A stretch of DNA of 64,000 nt, taken from Ectocarpus siliculosus (lineage: Eukaryota; Sar; Phaeophyceae; Ectocarpales; Ectocarpaceae). Both the position numbers and the translations under genes were made by a program. The notes beneath the pieces were generated by a model, which was given only the letters and a program-made list of their open reading frames with translations, made no database searches and was not told the DNA's origin. Positions 33,568-43,280 of the stretch are shown piece by piece. The DNA is taken from assembly GCA_000310025.1 (NCBI GenBank), contig FN648568.1, positions 41,481-105,480 of the forward strand, read 5' to 3'. How positions within the stretch are numbered: position 1 is the first letter of the stretch; each line of letters starts with the position of its first letter.

Positions 33568-35000
33568 TTTGTGTCTGGCGCGGACTGCTGTTGTGTGTGT
33601 TGGCAAGGTTATTATGTTATTTGTGTGGCTGCTGTGAAAGTAGAACAAAAACAAAGAAAAATGCCGTGACTCCGTGGGAAAAAAACGTGACTCCGTGAGA
33701 AAACCGTAACTGTATTGCGGTTTTATCCGTGCTTGTGTAACGGAGTAGCTCATGAAAACAGGGTTGCCTCACCCACTCATCCTTTCTGCTCGACGTCCAG
33801 TACCATCTCGACAAACACGTACCATTGGCGGCGTCGACTACTACTCTCGTTGGATTGGGCTGGAGCGCTAAACAGGTACGGCAATGCCAACAAAGAGGCT
33901 TCAAGAGATGCGTTCCTCGACTGCTGTGTTTCACGCACACATCCCGCGTGCGCGGGTTGTTCGTTGATACGCCCTGTTCCCACCGCCATCTTCCCACCAT
34001 CTCGCACAACATCATGTTACACAGCACCTGCCCCGCATGTCTACCCCCCACATGCATGATTAGCAGTGTCGGACATGCCACCCTCGCAGGTGCACGGGCG
34101 CGGGTAGGTGTGCCTTGCGCGGGGCCCATGAAGTTTCTTATTTGGTGAACACACGACGAACGAACTACAGCACGCGGGTGGAAGTCACACACACACACAT
34201 CACGGACGGTCTGGAAGTCAGTACCGATGAACCAAACACGATGTACTGCGGTACTTTATGACCTTGTACTCGGGTTAAGTAACTTTCGTGTGTTTCGTGT
34301 GTTGATGGGTCGATAGTTAGGTTTCTTCCACCAGTCCATCGGTATGCAAGCGTGCAGTAGGTCAACACCGCAAATGTCCTATCGGAAGTGCAAATCTGTG
34401 TCCAACGAACCCCAACAGCTCAATCAACCCCAACAGCTCAACCCCCGTGAAGTAGAAGCTGTCACCTCCATTGCTTTGAAAACTGTCCGCGCTTTGGTCG
34501 CTCGCTGACGGTGGCGTGTGCTTCCGTTGCTGCTCAACTAGCTGGATGGGTCGTGGATGAGGTGGCATGATCGTGATTTGGTTGGGGCCGCTTGAATTGG
34601 CGTTAGATATGTTCGTACATTTCCTTCGAGCCGTACCCAATGTACAGCAGTACAAGCGAGATTCGCCAACATCGTTTTCTCATCCGTTGCTATCGGTGAT
34701 GGTGTCGTTTTCTTCAAGGCCGAGAGCACTGCTGTTTCGTGGTTAGTCTTCGCAGTCACTGTTGCGTGTCTGGGCTGCTTGTCAGGCTTGGTGCTGCAGT
34801 GGTGCCACCCACTCCACTCGTGCGTGTGAGTGGATTGAAAACTTTCTGACGCACGCACACGTGCAGCGCAAAGCATAGACTCAACCGCACGTGTGTCAAA
34901 AGAATGACCGCTCTCAGCCGATCACATGCAGATTGTTCTACGGCCTTGTTTATCGCCGCTGTTACAAAACTGGACGAAACTGGGCGAGGGTGTCCAACCC
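33568..35000. other. No gene recognised
   Basis: A short tandem unit (cgtgactccgtgrgaaaa) lies at 33667-33705. A pair of nearly identical 17-base strings (ccccaacagctcaa) is at about 34410 and 34428. A minus-strand ORF at 34362-34655 has no domain. Confidence 0.4.
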
Positions 35001-36600
35001 TTGCGTGTGTCCTCTGCGTGTCTGCTCACTGCTGTTCTCTCTAACGGCATGCACAACCTCTTGAGACATTCTGACTTCGGCAATTTATTTTCAATTTTTT
35101 CCGCTCGTATTGACGCACCACCGCAGCATGACACCATCACCGCAGCAAACATAATATGTGTCAGAGTGAGAAGCTTGACGCTGTTTCAATACCGAGGCAT
35201 ATAGAATAGCTTCGTGACCCGACTTCATCGATATTGCCTGGTAAAGTTGTTGTGTTCCCGTGTCATGCCTCGAAGTTGTGTCGTATGTCTGGCTCCAGGG
35301 TTGCAGGTATTTTGTATTTCTATTCTTCAAGTATCCGCATTTTTTTTTTTGACGTATGTATGCCCTGCTGGCGCTCGCCCCTCTCTCTCGTCTTGCTTTT
35401 CGGTTTCACAGTAGCGTCTCTGCTGGGACGGAAGTGTGCTTCGATGCCGATGCTGCTGCTGCTTCTGCTGTGCATATCCCGCAGGGGATGTCAGGTGAGG
35501 TTCACGAAATTGCGCTTCTGACTTCGGCAACATACTTCGCGCCCGTTTTTTTCCGATCCTCTTGTTCGGTGCGCATCGCACCGCCAGCCGCATCACGATA
35601 CCTTCACCGCAGGAAACATGTCTGGGAGTGAGAAGCTTGAAGATATGTTCCAAAAGCAAGGCTGGAAGAGTATGGACGTGGCCCAACTTCGTCGATATCG
35701 CTGATATGTAGTGTCAGAACGCAGGCAGTGTGTTCATGGTTGGTTGTATGCATCTCATGGTTCGAGTCATGTCTCACTTACCTGGCTCAAGGTTGCGACC
35801 CTCTATGCGTAGACCTGTACATACATATGTACACGCTTGCTCGAGCTCGCCTCTCTCTCTCTCTCGCTCGATTTTGGATTTCACAGCGGCCCACTCGCTC
35901 GGCCGGACGTGTGCCATTCTCGGGTGCCGGAAGAGTCCTTACTGCTGCGCCTGCGGCCAAGTGCAGCCCGTAGGGGGTGTCAGGTAAGGGTCACCAAAGA
36001 GCACGACGACTTCCGAATTTTGGTTTGTTTCTTTTTCCGAAAATGATTGCATGTCGGACATCTGCAATCAGGTCACCAGCACCGCAGCATGACAAAATCA
36101 CCGCAGCAAACATAGGTCGGGTGGAGGAGCCTGAAGCTGCTTCAGTGCCTAGGCATGTGAGAGTAGATGCGTGGCCCGACCTTATCGATATTGCCTGGAA
36201 TAGTGGTAGTGTTCCCAGTTCCCATGTCATGCTTCCAAGTTGTCTGGTATGTCTGGCTCCAGGTTGCAGGCATTTTTGTTTTATATGTATTCCTACTGTA
36301 TATCTGCAAGTTTGTGTTAGTGACGTATGTACGCCCTGCTGGCGATCGCCCCTCTCTCGCTCGTCTCGCTTTCCGCTTTCACAGCAGCTCCTCTGCTGAG
36401 AAGGAAGCGCGCCTCTCTTCGATGCGTAAGTGTTGTGGGGAACGTCCTTACTGCTCCTGCTGCTGCTGCTGTGTACACCCGGCAGGGGATGTCAGGTGAG
36501 GTTCACTTAAGGAATAATAAGAGTATCCCAAATCTGGAAATCACATCATCACCACCCGTAGCATGATACCATCACCGCAGCAAACATCTGTCGGAGTGAG
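35000..36600 (+). repeat. Tandem array, unit 467-494 bp, about 3.3 copies
   Basis: The anchor catgacaccatcaccgcagc, with variants, recurs at 35127, 35594, 36088 and 36562. Each unit also carries gagaagctt, tcgatattgcctgg, gtctggctccaggttgcagg, gacgtatgtacgccctgctgg, a ctctctcgctcg run, a CTG run and ggggatgtcaggtgagg. The last is a good 5-prime splice site (CAG/GTGAGG) repeated in several units. Frames are not conserved between copies. Confidence 0.85.
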
Positions 36601-36631
36601 AAGCTTAGGGTGATGTACATTATCCTTATTC

Positions 36632-36735
36632 GTGCCCATGGGTACCCATGGGGCGTGGGTACCCATGGGTACCCATGGGCATTGTACCCATGGGTGCCCA
36701 TCGGTATACCCATGGGTATACCCATGGGCACCCTT
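36632..36735. repeat. Self-complementary minisatellite
   Basis: About eight imperfect copies of the ten-base palindrome acccatgggt, alternating with variants (tacccatggg, tatacccatg). Because each unit is its own complement, both strands read alike (Tyr-Pro-Trp-Val or Thr-His-Gly-Tyr repeats). It caps the last unit of the 480-bp array. Confidence 0.9.
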
Positions 36736-38160
36736 CTCGGGGGCACACAGCGGGTAACGCGATGCAACACTGCGCATGGCTGGTACTCGTAAGCCATTCA
36801 CCTGCGGCGCCTGTCCTTACCGTTCAACCCCGCGTAAACTGGATGCATACCTGCGCTATGCTTACCGCCCATGACAAAGAAAGGCGCTGATCTATCAACA
36901 TTTTGAAGGCATAACTGACGGAGGAAATGTGTATATACGAAGTGTAAAGATCCCAGAGCACGTATTTCAAGCGGAAGGTCATCAGCTACCAAGGGCAGGT
37001 AGCCGGAAAACGCTACTCTAGTCAGATGGCATTATGGTCGGGGTCGCGTCCCCCCCAGCGAAGGGGTATCGGGGGCGCGTGAGGGTTAGCGCCCGTGAGT
37101 TGCCGCCCCGGTCGCAGTTTATAGCCTTGGTGTACGTACCAACAGCGAATAACTCGACTCTCCGCTTTTGTTCATGGCCACAACTTGTGCATCATGCTGA
37201 TTCCATTGCTGCTGCCGCCCCAAGCGTCACCGCAGAGTCCATCGACAGCACCGTTGGCCTTTTAGACTTTGCGGCAGGCACGGTGATACGCTGCGCAGCA
37301 GTTCAACTAGGCTGAGCGTGTGCACCCAACTTTGGTAATAACCTAGATCATGTATGTGATTGTTTGGGGTCGTGTCGCAGTGTTCGGCGAATGGAATAAG
37401 TGTGGTGTGTTCTTTGGATAAAACGAGCTAAAAATAAGGTTATGCTCGTGGTAGAAAATATTTATGCGTGAGGGGCCTTGTCACCGGAGGGTTCTATGCG
37501 CCACATCATCCCAAAGATTGCTTTCGTTGTCCTGGGCACTCTTATCGTCGTCCTCGTGCAAGAAGAGGCGGGAGTCCGCTGGCACAACCTCTCACGGAGG
37601 TTGGCAACCACGAACAGTGTACATGGAATGACGTGTCGCAACACCTCGTGCGTGAAGCTGTGGGTCAAGTTTTCCTCGTGACCGGCTACAAGGCTGAACC
37701 ACGTGCTTTGGTACTTACAAGGGACATCGAAAGCTAAATTACTTGTAATACGTGCTGTTCGTTGCCGTACGCAGGAGCTGCCGACAAGGATTGGATGTCT
37801 TGTTCACACACCGGTGTTAACCCCCTCCTGTGTAGCCTTGGATGGTTGTAGTTGTACGGAAAAACGATACTGAAAGTGTACATTTTATTACTCTGCGTAC
37901 AATGAAAAGTGTCGTACACGTCTCACGACGAAAATGGGAGTACTGTCGCCATACCAAGTTGGACGCCACCAATAGAAACCTGGGAAGGCCGTGCAAAAAT
38001 GGTCATGTACGTACGCGGTTGTCGTCACCTTGAAGCCTCTCACCGAAAACACACCCGCGGACGCTCTTGCCGATACACGGTATACGAGAAAATGGCAACA
38101 GGTAACGACCACTGAAAATTAAGCAGGCAGCCGCAAGGATGTTACTTCCATTGTGACAGA
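36736..38160. other. Mostly unrecognised, with a possible signal-anchor ORF
   Basis: At 37496-37681 a plus-strand frame could start MRHIIPKIAFVVLGTLIVVL, a hydrophobic segment of the signal-anchor type, and ends after 62 codons. It could be a first exon or chance. At 37808-37855 lies a fragment of the SINE-like tail (compare 27880-27935). Confidence 0.25.
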
Positions 38161-38171
38161 GAATAACCTTG

Positions 38172-38316
38172 GAGGACCCGCTGATGGTAGTAAGTCGTTC
38201 CATTCGATTGAAAACACTGAACAACTGCGAGAGAGAAAAACCCATGAGGACCCGATGATGGTAATAAGTCGTTCCATACTTCGATTGAAAACGCCAAACA
38301 ACTGCGAGAAACAAAC
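38172..38316 (+). repeat. Two-copy tandem repeat, unit about 74 bp
   Basis: gaggacccgctgatggtagt at 38172 and gaggacccgatgatggtaat at 38247, each followed by aagtcgttcca, cgattgaaaac and caactgcgaga. Confidence 0.85.
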
Positions 38317-38536
38317 GTGGCACAACACGAACGACTGAAGTTCCACAAAGAAAACCAGGGAATACCCCGCGTCGGAACATGCACGGGGCGCCATTCGTAA
38401 ACCTCTTCACCCCACCGTGCAAGAGCGAGCTCGAGTGCCCTGGTCTACAAACCACGATCATTCATCACGAGGTATGGAGCTGGCCACCACCAGGCATTTC
38501 CCCGCATAGCACTGCGCGCTTCAAGTGTTTATCCTT

Positions 38537-39506
38537 TCAACGAGTCAAAGATGCATCTCTAAACTGAACCCTCTTCAGCGACCTTGGCCACATGCAACCA
38601 CACGTAAAACTGTCACCTGTAGACATCCCGTCAAAACTCAGTTCGACTATAACTCTCGGCCAACGTACGCCTGACAGTGGTTGTTGGAAGCGTTTGCCAA
38701 ACGACAACTCCTTCAGGGTAGGAGCCCAACATGACTCGAGAGTGATTGAATGATCCCCCGAAGGCAAGCGACTCCAATCCAGGCGGCCACTGCAAGGTGT
38801 AAACCTTCGTGTTGAACTTACCCCCAAGCACCAACGTCTTTAGGCTCGTAGGCCAAGTGGTGTCGCTTACATGCCACCCGCAGCCTGACCCAAACTCGAA
38901 AGCTTCTAGCGTGGACGGCCTCTTAGCGCGTTCTACGGAAACCATATCGTCGAAATCATCCGGGAACACAACTCTATGCAAGTTCCCAGGCCAATGAACG
39001 GCATCAACCTTCTGGTTAAATTTTAAGGCGAACGACACCTCCTACAGCCCCTCAGGCAACTGCATGCCTTGTATTGGGCTGTCGAAACTCCCCCCCAACC
39101 GTAGGACCTTTAGCGTGGCAGGGAGTACCACAGGAGGCCTCAGCCCCCCGTTCCACGCACCCCCCAAGGTGAGATACTGCAGCAAACCAGGCCAGATAAC
39201 GTCTAGCAGGTTCTGCTGGAACGCATCACCGGCCGTCAGAGCGATCAATGCATCCGGCCAATGATAGCCGGTCAACGGCTGGTCAAAGCACGTACCAAAC
39301 GCCAAACGTTGCAAGCTACTGGGCCACCGGACTGCGGCGAATGGCTGGTTGAAGCATCCTCCTAGATGAATGTCCTCGATGGAATCTACGAAAGTCACAC
39401 CTTCGATGGACCTGTTGAATGTGCTTTCTAGCGAAAGTTGCTTCAAATTTGGAGGCATACTGATACTTTCGAGTGGCTGGTTGAAGCGGCTCTCGCAGCC
39501 GGATCC
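38537..39506 (-). pseudogene. FNIP-like leucine-rich-repeat protein, broken
   Basis: At least eleven repeats of about 22 residues follow one another, for example FNQPFAAVRWPSSLQRLAFG and FNTKVYTLQWPPGLESLAFG. The pattern F-N-x-P/x-L-x4-W-P-x-x-L-x-x-L-x-F-G fits FNIP/LRR-type solenoids, whose usual role is protein binding. Three breaks are visible. The 5-prime end is replaced at 39506/39507 by the tyrosine-recombinase element, whose terminal repeat supplies the apparent start MIWVRDKNTT. A TAG stop lies in frame at 39042-39044, where a repeat position would be Gln or Lys. A frameshift near 38740 splits the last repeats. No cap, kinase or membrane segment is seen. Confidence 0.8.
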
Positions 39507-40028
39507 TGTTGTATTCTTATCCCTTACCCAGATCATTCAATGTAAGTATTGGATTTGGTTGGGTGAGGCCTCCTGCGCCTGCAGGAGGGCCTCGCCACAA
39601 GTAACCCTTTGGGCTGGGTGTACCCAGGCCCAAACGGTTTGAATCATCAGCAAGTTCATGAATATCGTAAGCATTGTGTAGGGCGGGTGGGATGGTCTCA
39701 AATATACCCCTTCTTCTCTGCTCCGGCGTATTTCGGGAGAGAAAAGGGGGACTAAACTAGGTGGGGTCATTTTCCAACATCCTTTCTGGAATATCTGACT
39801 CTTCCCGATTTCGTTCCGAAATCTAGATGCGTCTCAAATCCGAGATTACTGTTGTATTCTTATCCCTTACCCAGATCATTTGATGTAAGTATTGGATTTG
39901 GTTGGTTGAGGCCTCCTGCGCCGGCCTGTGGTCCCGCCCATTACTTTCTTGTGAATTATCCGATCTGTCACATCTTAGTTATTGACCACTCACGCCTCTA
40001 AGCTAGGTCTCGCCCACCCAAACTTTCT

Positions 40029-41484
40029 TTATTTTTCGCGGCGAGCACACGCAGAGAAATCGCATGTGAAGTCAGCCGAAAAAGGCAATGCGTTTGAGTC
40101 TGCGTACAGCTCGCTACGGGTCCTCTTGGATTCCGTTGCCCCCACACTAGTAGTGGTGCCAACATATCGCTTCGCTACACTCTCCGTACGCCACCCGGCA
40201 ATTTTCATGATAGCGTCCATCGCCGCTCCGTCAAGCGACTGCGCTACAGAACCTCCGACCCGGAACGAGTGCATAGTGTAGCGGTGCGGCAGTCCCGCCG
40301 CTCGCAGATGCCCTTGTAGGGCAGCCGTCATCTGAACCGCCGTAAGCGGAGCGCAGCCCCGAGTTCCATCCAGCAGAACGATAGGAAACAGATGCCCTTG
40401 GGACAAATCCCAGCCAATACGCTCCGCCGCACTGATGTAGGCCGTAACATTGCTTACCGCACAAATAGACGGGCAAGCGACGTCCGGACGCACGACCACG
40501 GCATCAACAGAGTCGCGGAGGGTCTTGCCAAACTGGAAGTTGAAAATCAGACCCTGGCCCGCGGGCAACCGCAGATTTTGCGATCCCATAGTGAAGGAGA
40601 GATCATGGCCTCGCCGCATGGAGGCCAACGCCAGCGAAAACAAAGCGACGTCCCGAGTGAGCTCAATACGTTCCGCCAAAGAGGACGCAGTCTGCGCGCG
40701 AGAGCGCATGTCCCTCAACAGATCGATGAGGACGTGCGGTAACATAGCCTCTGCCTGGTTGACAGCGACACCCACACGTTTTTGTTCCTCCCCCGTGAAG
40801 ACGAGGTAGGAGTCGACGAGAGGACTACAACAGGGGTTGCCCGAGCGCGTGGCAGGGTCCCAGCTGCTGTCTTTTCCCAACTGTTCTTGCGTGGCCATCT
40901 TCAGCTTGGACACGATCCCTTTCTGCATGGACGCGGCGGCATACCGCTTAGCACATGGCGAGTTTGGAAGACAATCGCGGCCGTGAGTCGTGCCGACACC
41001 AGGGCATGCCCTGTCGTGCACCCACTTGGTACCACTACCTTGTGTGTCCAAGAAGCAGATAGTTAAACACGTCTCGGTCCGACGCCTGCTTCCAACCCCG
41101 ACGTTGTTCAGTCGCCGAAAGTATGAAAACGTCGAACCCGTCCGCTACGGTGCACTTGCGCTGTTGAGCACGTCGGTTAGACGCAGCCGAGAGGACCTGA
41201 TCACCACGAGCGCGCAGCGCGTCGAAATAGATCGACACCCGAGCCGCTTGAGGGTCACGCGGTACCGGACGCCCGCGGGCAGGCTGAACACCGCAGGACC
41301 AACAGTAGTTGTAATGTCCCACGTTTTCCGTCTGGCACGACGAACACGCGACAAACTGGACACAGCCGCCCGGAGGCAGGGTGGGGACCTGTGATACGAA
41401 GCACAAGCCATCCACAAGCCAAAGGGAGGGAACTGGGCAAGATGGACGAGAGTCGATTGCTGCATTACAAGGTCCCGGTGTCAA
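40029..41484 (-). pseudogene. Tyrosine recombinase with N-terminal zinc ribbon, one frameshift
   Basis: The enzyme would integrate circular element DNA by strand exchange through a Tyr-DNA intermediate. Numbering from the Met at 41051, the catalytic set is R147 (RRGHDL), H261-x-x-R264 (HSFRVGG), W287 (AGWRTE) and Y296 (KRYVG), with normal spacing. The preceding frame from 41484 holds C47-x2-C50 and C61-x2-C64, a zinc ribbon. The two frames overlap at about 41035-41065. Comparison with copy 2 (reading ...QASDQDAFECL then FLGT) shows they were once one protein joined through QASDRDVFNYL and FLDTQG. A one-base loss near 41058 explains the break. The catalytic part could still be made alone from the inner Met. 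The C-terminus is intact to 40029. Confidence 0.85.
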
Positions 41485-41520
41485 TCAAAGAGATTGTTTT
41501 TCTTGAAGAGCGGCAGCCAC

Positions 41521-41841
41521 CTAAGAACAAGAAGTGAAATCAACCTCGTAAGCTACCATGGACCACCTCGGGTACTTCCACTCTTTCAGGGACCCGTCTG
41601 GGCAGGGCCACTGAAAATATCCCCCCGCATTAGGCGGGGAAATCAGCAAAGACCGCACTGCCGCCTGCTGCACTCGAGGGAACCAGTAAGACCTAGAACC
41701 CGGTACAACAATAACCGCATGCGCGTGGCACTCCGCAAGGTGTTGCACTACGTGGCCCGCCATCACCGGCGGCGGGAAACAATGATTCATTATTAATTCT
41801 CTGGCATTATAAAGACCGTTGTAACCAACAACATGACCCAC
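41521..41841 (-). pseudogene. C-terminal pol remnant of the tyrosine-recombinase element
   Basis: The 106-codon frame contains FPPPVMAGHVVQHLAECHAH, then AVIVVPG, YWFPR and FQWPCPDGSLKEWKYPRW. The sequence PPP...V..H...C.A...VVP....YWFP resembles the segment that follows RNase H in DIRS-like and related polyproteins. It lies just upstream of the recombinase in the same orientation, as expected in such elements. The upstream RT and RNase H domains are absent. The match is from memory and short. Confidence 0.5.
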
Positions 41842-41850
41842 ACATGAACA

Positions 41851-42085
41851 ACCATCCTACAAAATGTATCGGCCAACATCGTGCGCCGACGATTCTTCCA
41901 GGACGTACGTTATGACAATAACTTCCTCAAATACATACCAGTAATATGCCATAGGCGGTTTATGTGTATGATACATTGGCGTTCATGAGTGTGATAAGCA
42001 CGGCATCCTCAAGAACTATATATACCACATCCCTCAACATTGTGGACACTATACAACATTCCCACACAGTCCAGTCCAACGTGTC
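41851..42085. other. AT-richer sequence, nothing recognised
   Basis: Marks the start of a stretch (to about 49 kb) that looks richer in A and T by eye than its flanks. Confidence 0.4.
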
Positions 42086-42472
42086 TCATTTTTCCTCCTT
42101 GACATCCTCGCTGAAGACAGGCTTACTGCCTGCTAGGACACCGTACTGTTCATAGGTGCTCCTTTCACCGGCCCCGCAGAGCATCCCCAACCACACGGGC
42201 GGCATCCCTCTCGTGGAAGTATACTTGATAGGCATGTGAAGCCCACGACACTGACCGAGTCCTTTGTTTCTTTCGGGGCTGCCTGTCCCTGGGTCGTTAT
42301 ACTCATATTTGCGTGACTTCGTGGGAGCTACGGGACCGTCAATAGCAATGTCTGTCGCAGGAGTAGCAAAGTATTCCCGCTCTCCCTTAAGAGCAGTCAA
42401 CAAAATCCTTCTGTCTTCATCATCATCATCCGTGTTCGCTGTGTTCCCCCCCTCATCAGAAGGTGCCAGCAT
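42086..42472 (-). CDS. Unrecognised acidic ORF, 128 codons
   Basis: The frame is open further upstream to about 42540 (RHNDLYRHVQPHSTTADEV before the Met), so this may be the 3-prime exon of a longer gene. It contains an acidic run (NTDDDDEDRR), then a segment with YFATPATDIAIDGPVAP and MPPVWLGMLCGAG. Overall it reads like real protein, but no family is recognised. It ends in VKEEK just before a stop. Neighbours are a two-copy repeat upstream and the recombinase element downstream. Confidence 0.45.
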   Translation of the reverse strand: MLAPSDEGGNTANTDDDDEDRRILLTALKGEREYFATPATDIAIDGPVAPTKSRKYEYNDPGTGSPERNKGLGQCRGLHMPIKYTSTRGMPPVWLGMLCGAGERSTYEQYGVLAGSKPVFSEDVKEEK

Positions 42473-42619
42473 AACCTCATCGGCTGTAGTGGAATGTGGT
42501 TGAACGTGACGGTAAAGATCGTTGTGTCTTGCTGCGGGTTTCCGTCATAATGTTTCCGAATGACCCTGCCTTCTACGGTCGTCATGGTTTGGGTGTGCGA
42601 GGTGTCGATGATGGAATCC

Positions 42620-43280
42620 ATGTTTTTGGCACCGGACACAGAAATAATGGATCGGCAGGGAAGTATGGTAACGACACAGGTGTGGTGATGAGAATATGCC
42701 ACCCATGGCCGAGGCAAGTAATGGAAGATCGTAATGCAGCACCCAGTGTAACGACATAGTAGTACTATTTAGGTATACATATTAATGTCGTCCTGGATAA
42801 TAACAGTCGACTTGTAGCTCTCACTACTCACACTATTATGCAGTAGTCGACGTTTTAGAATGTGCTACACAACACACTAATGTGCTGTCATCACGATCGA
42901 TCCATCCCTTGTTCGGACATCTGCAGAATATGTCCCAAGAACCACGGATAATGACAGAAGGTGTTGAAATGGCATCAAAGACACGGTTGGTTGAAGATAC
43001 CGCGTTTGTTTTTGGAAAATTATGCCACTGGTGGTCGAGACAAGTCATAGAAGATGGTAGTGCAGCACCCAGTGTAACGACACAGCAGTAATATTCTTCT
43101 TTTGATCGTGTTCCTGGTCAATGACAGTCGACTTTTTTAGCTCTTTCACTCTATTATGCAGTAGTAGCAGTCGACCTGTTTAGAATATGCTACACAACAC
43201 ACTAAGGTGCTGTAATCACGATCGGTCCATCCCCTGTTCGGACATTAGCGTAATATTTTCCAAAGATATCATGAAATACA
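42620..43280 (+). repeat. Two-copy tandem repeat, unit about 327 bp
   Basis: gcagcacccagtgtaacgac, cagtcgactt, ctattatgcagtag and cacaacacactaatgtgctg occur twice (the last at about 42866 and 43194). The copies are diverged. Confidence 0.8.

Larger units (their letters stand above)
39507..41850 (-). mobile_element. Tyrosine-recombinase retroelement with nested terminal repeats, copy 1
   Basis: In minus orientation the order is: remnant of a pol C-terminus (41841-41521), zinc ribbon (41484-41290), tyrosine recombinase (41051-40029), then a terminal region. The terminal region holds tgttgtattcttatccctta twice, at 39507 and near 39851, about 344 bases apart with a unique spacer. The outer copy carries a hairpin, ggcctcctgc paired with gcaggaggg (39568-39592). 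Such arrangements (split or nested direct repeats with a recombinase instead of an integrase) are typical of DIRS/Ngaro/PAT-like elements. Copy 2 at 61495-63160 shares the whole terminal region and the recombinase. The reverse transcriptase itself is missing, so the copy is 5-prime truncated near 41850. Confidence 0.75.

Noticed and set aside
35000-36600. CRISPR-like array
   Set aside because: Units are hundreds of bases with no short repeat and spacer alternation, and the sequence is eukaryotic.
40029-41051. Bacterial or phage integrase from contamination
   Set aside because: The recombinase lies within a repeat with a second decayed copy in the same window, and the surroundings are not bacterial in organisation.
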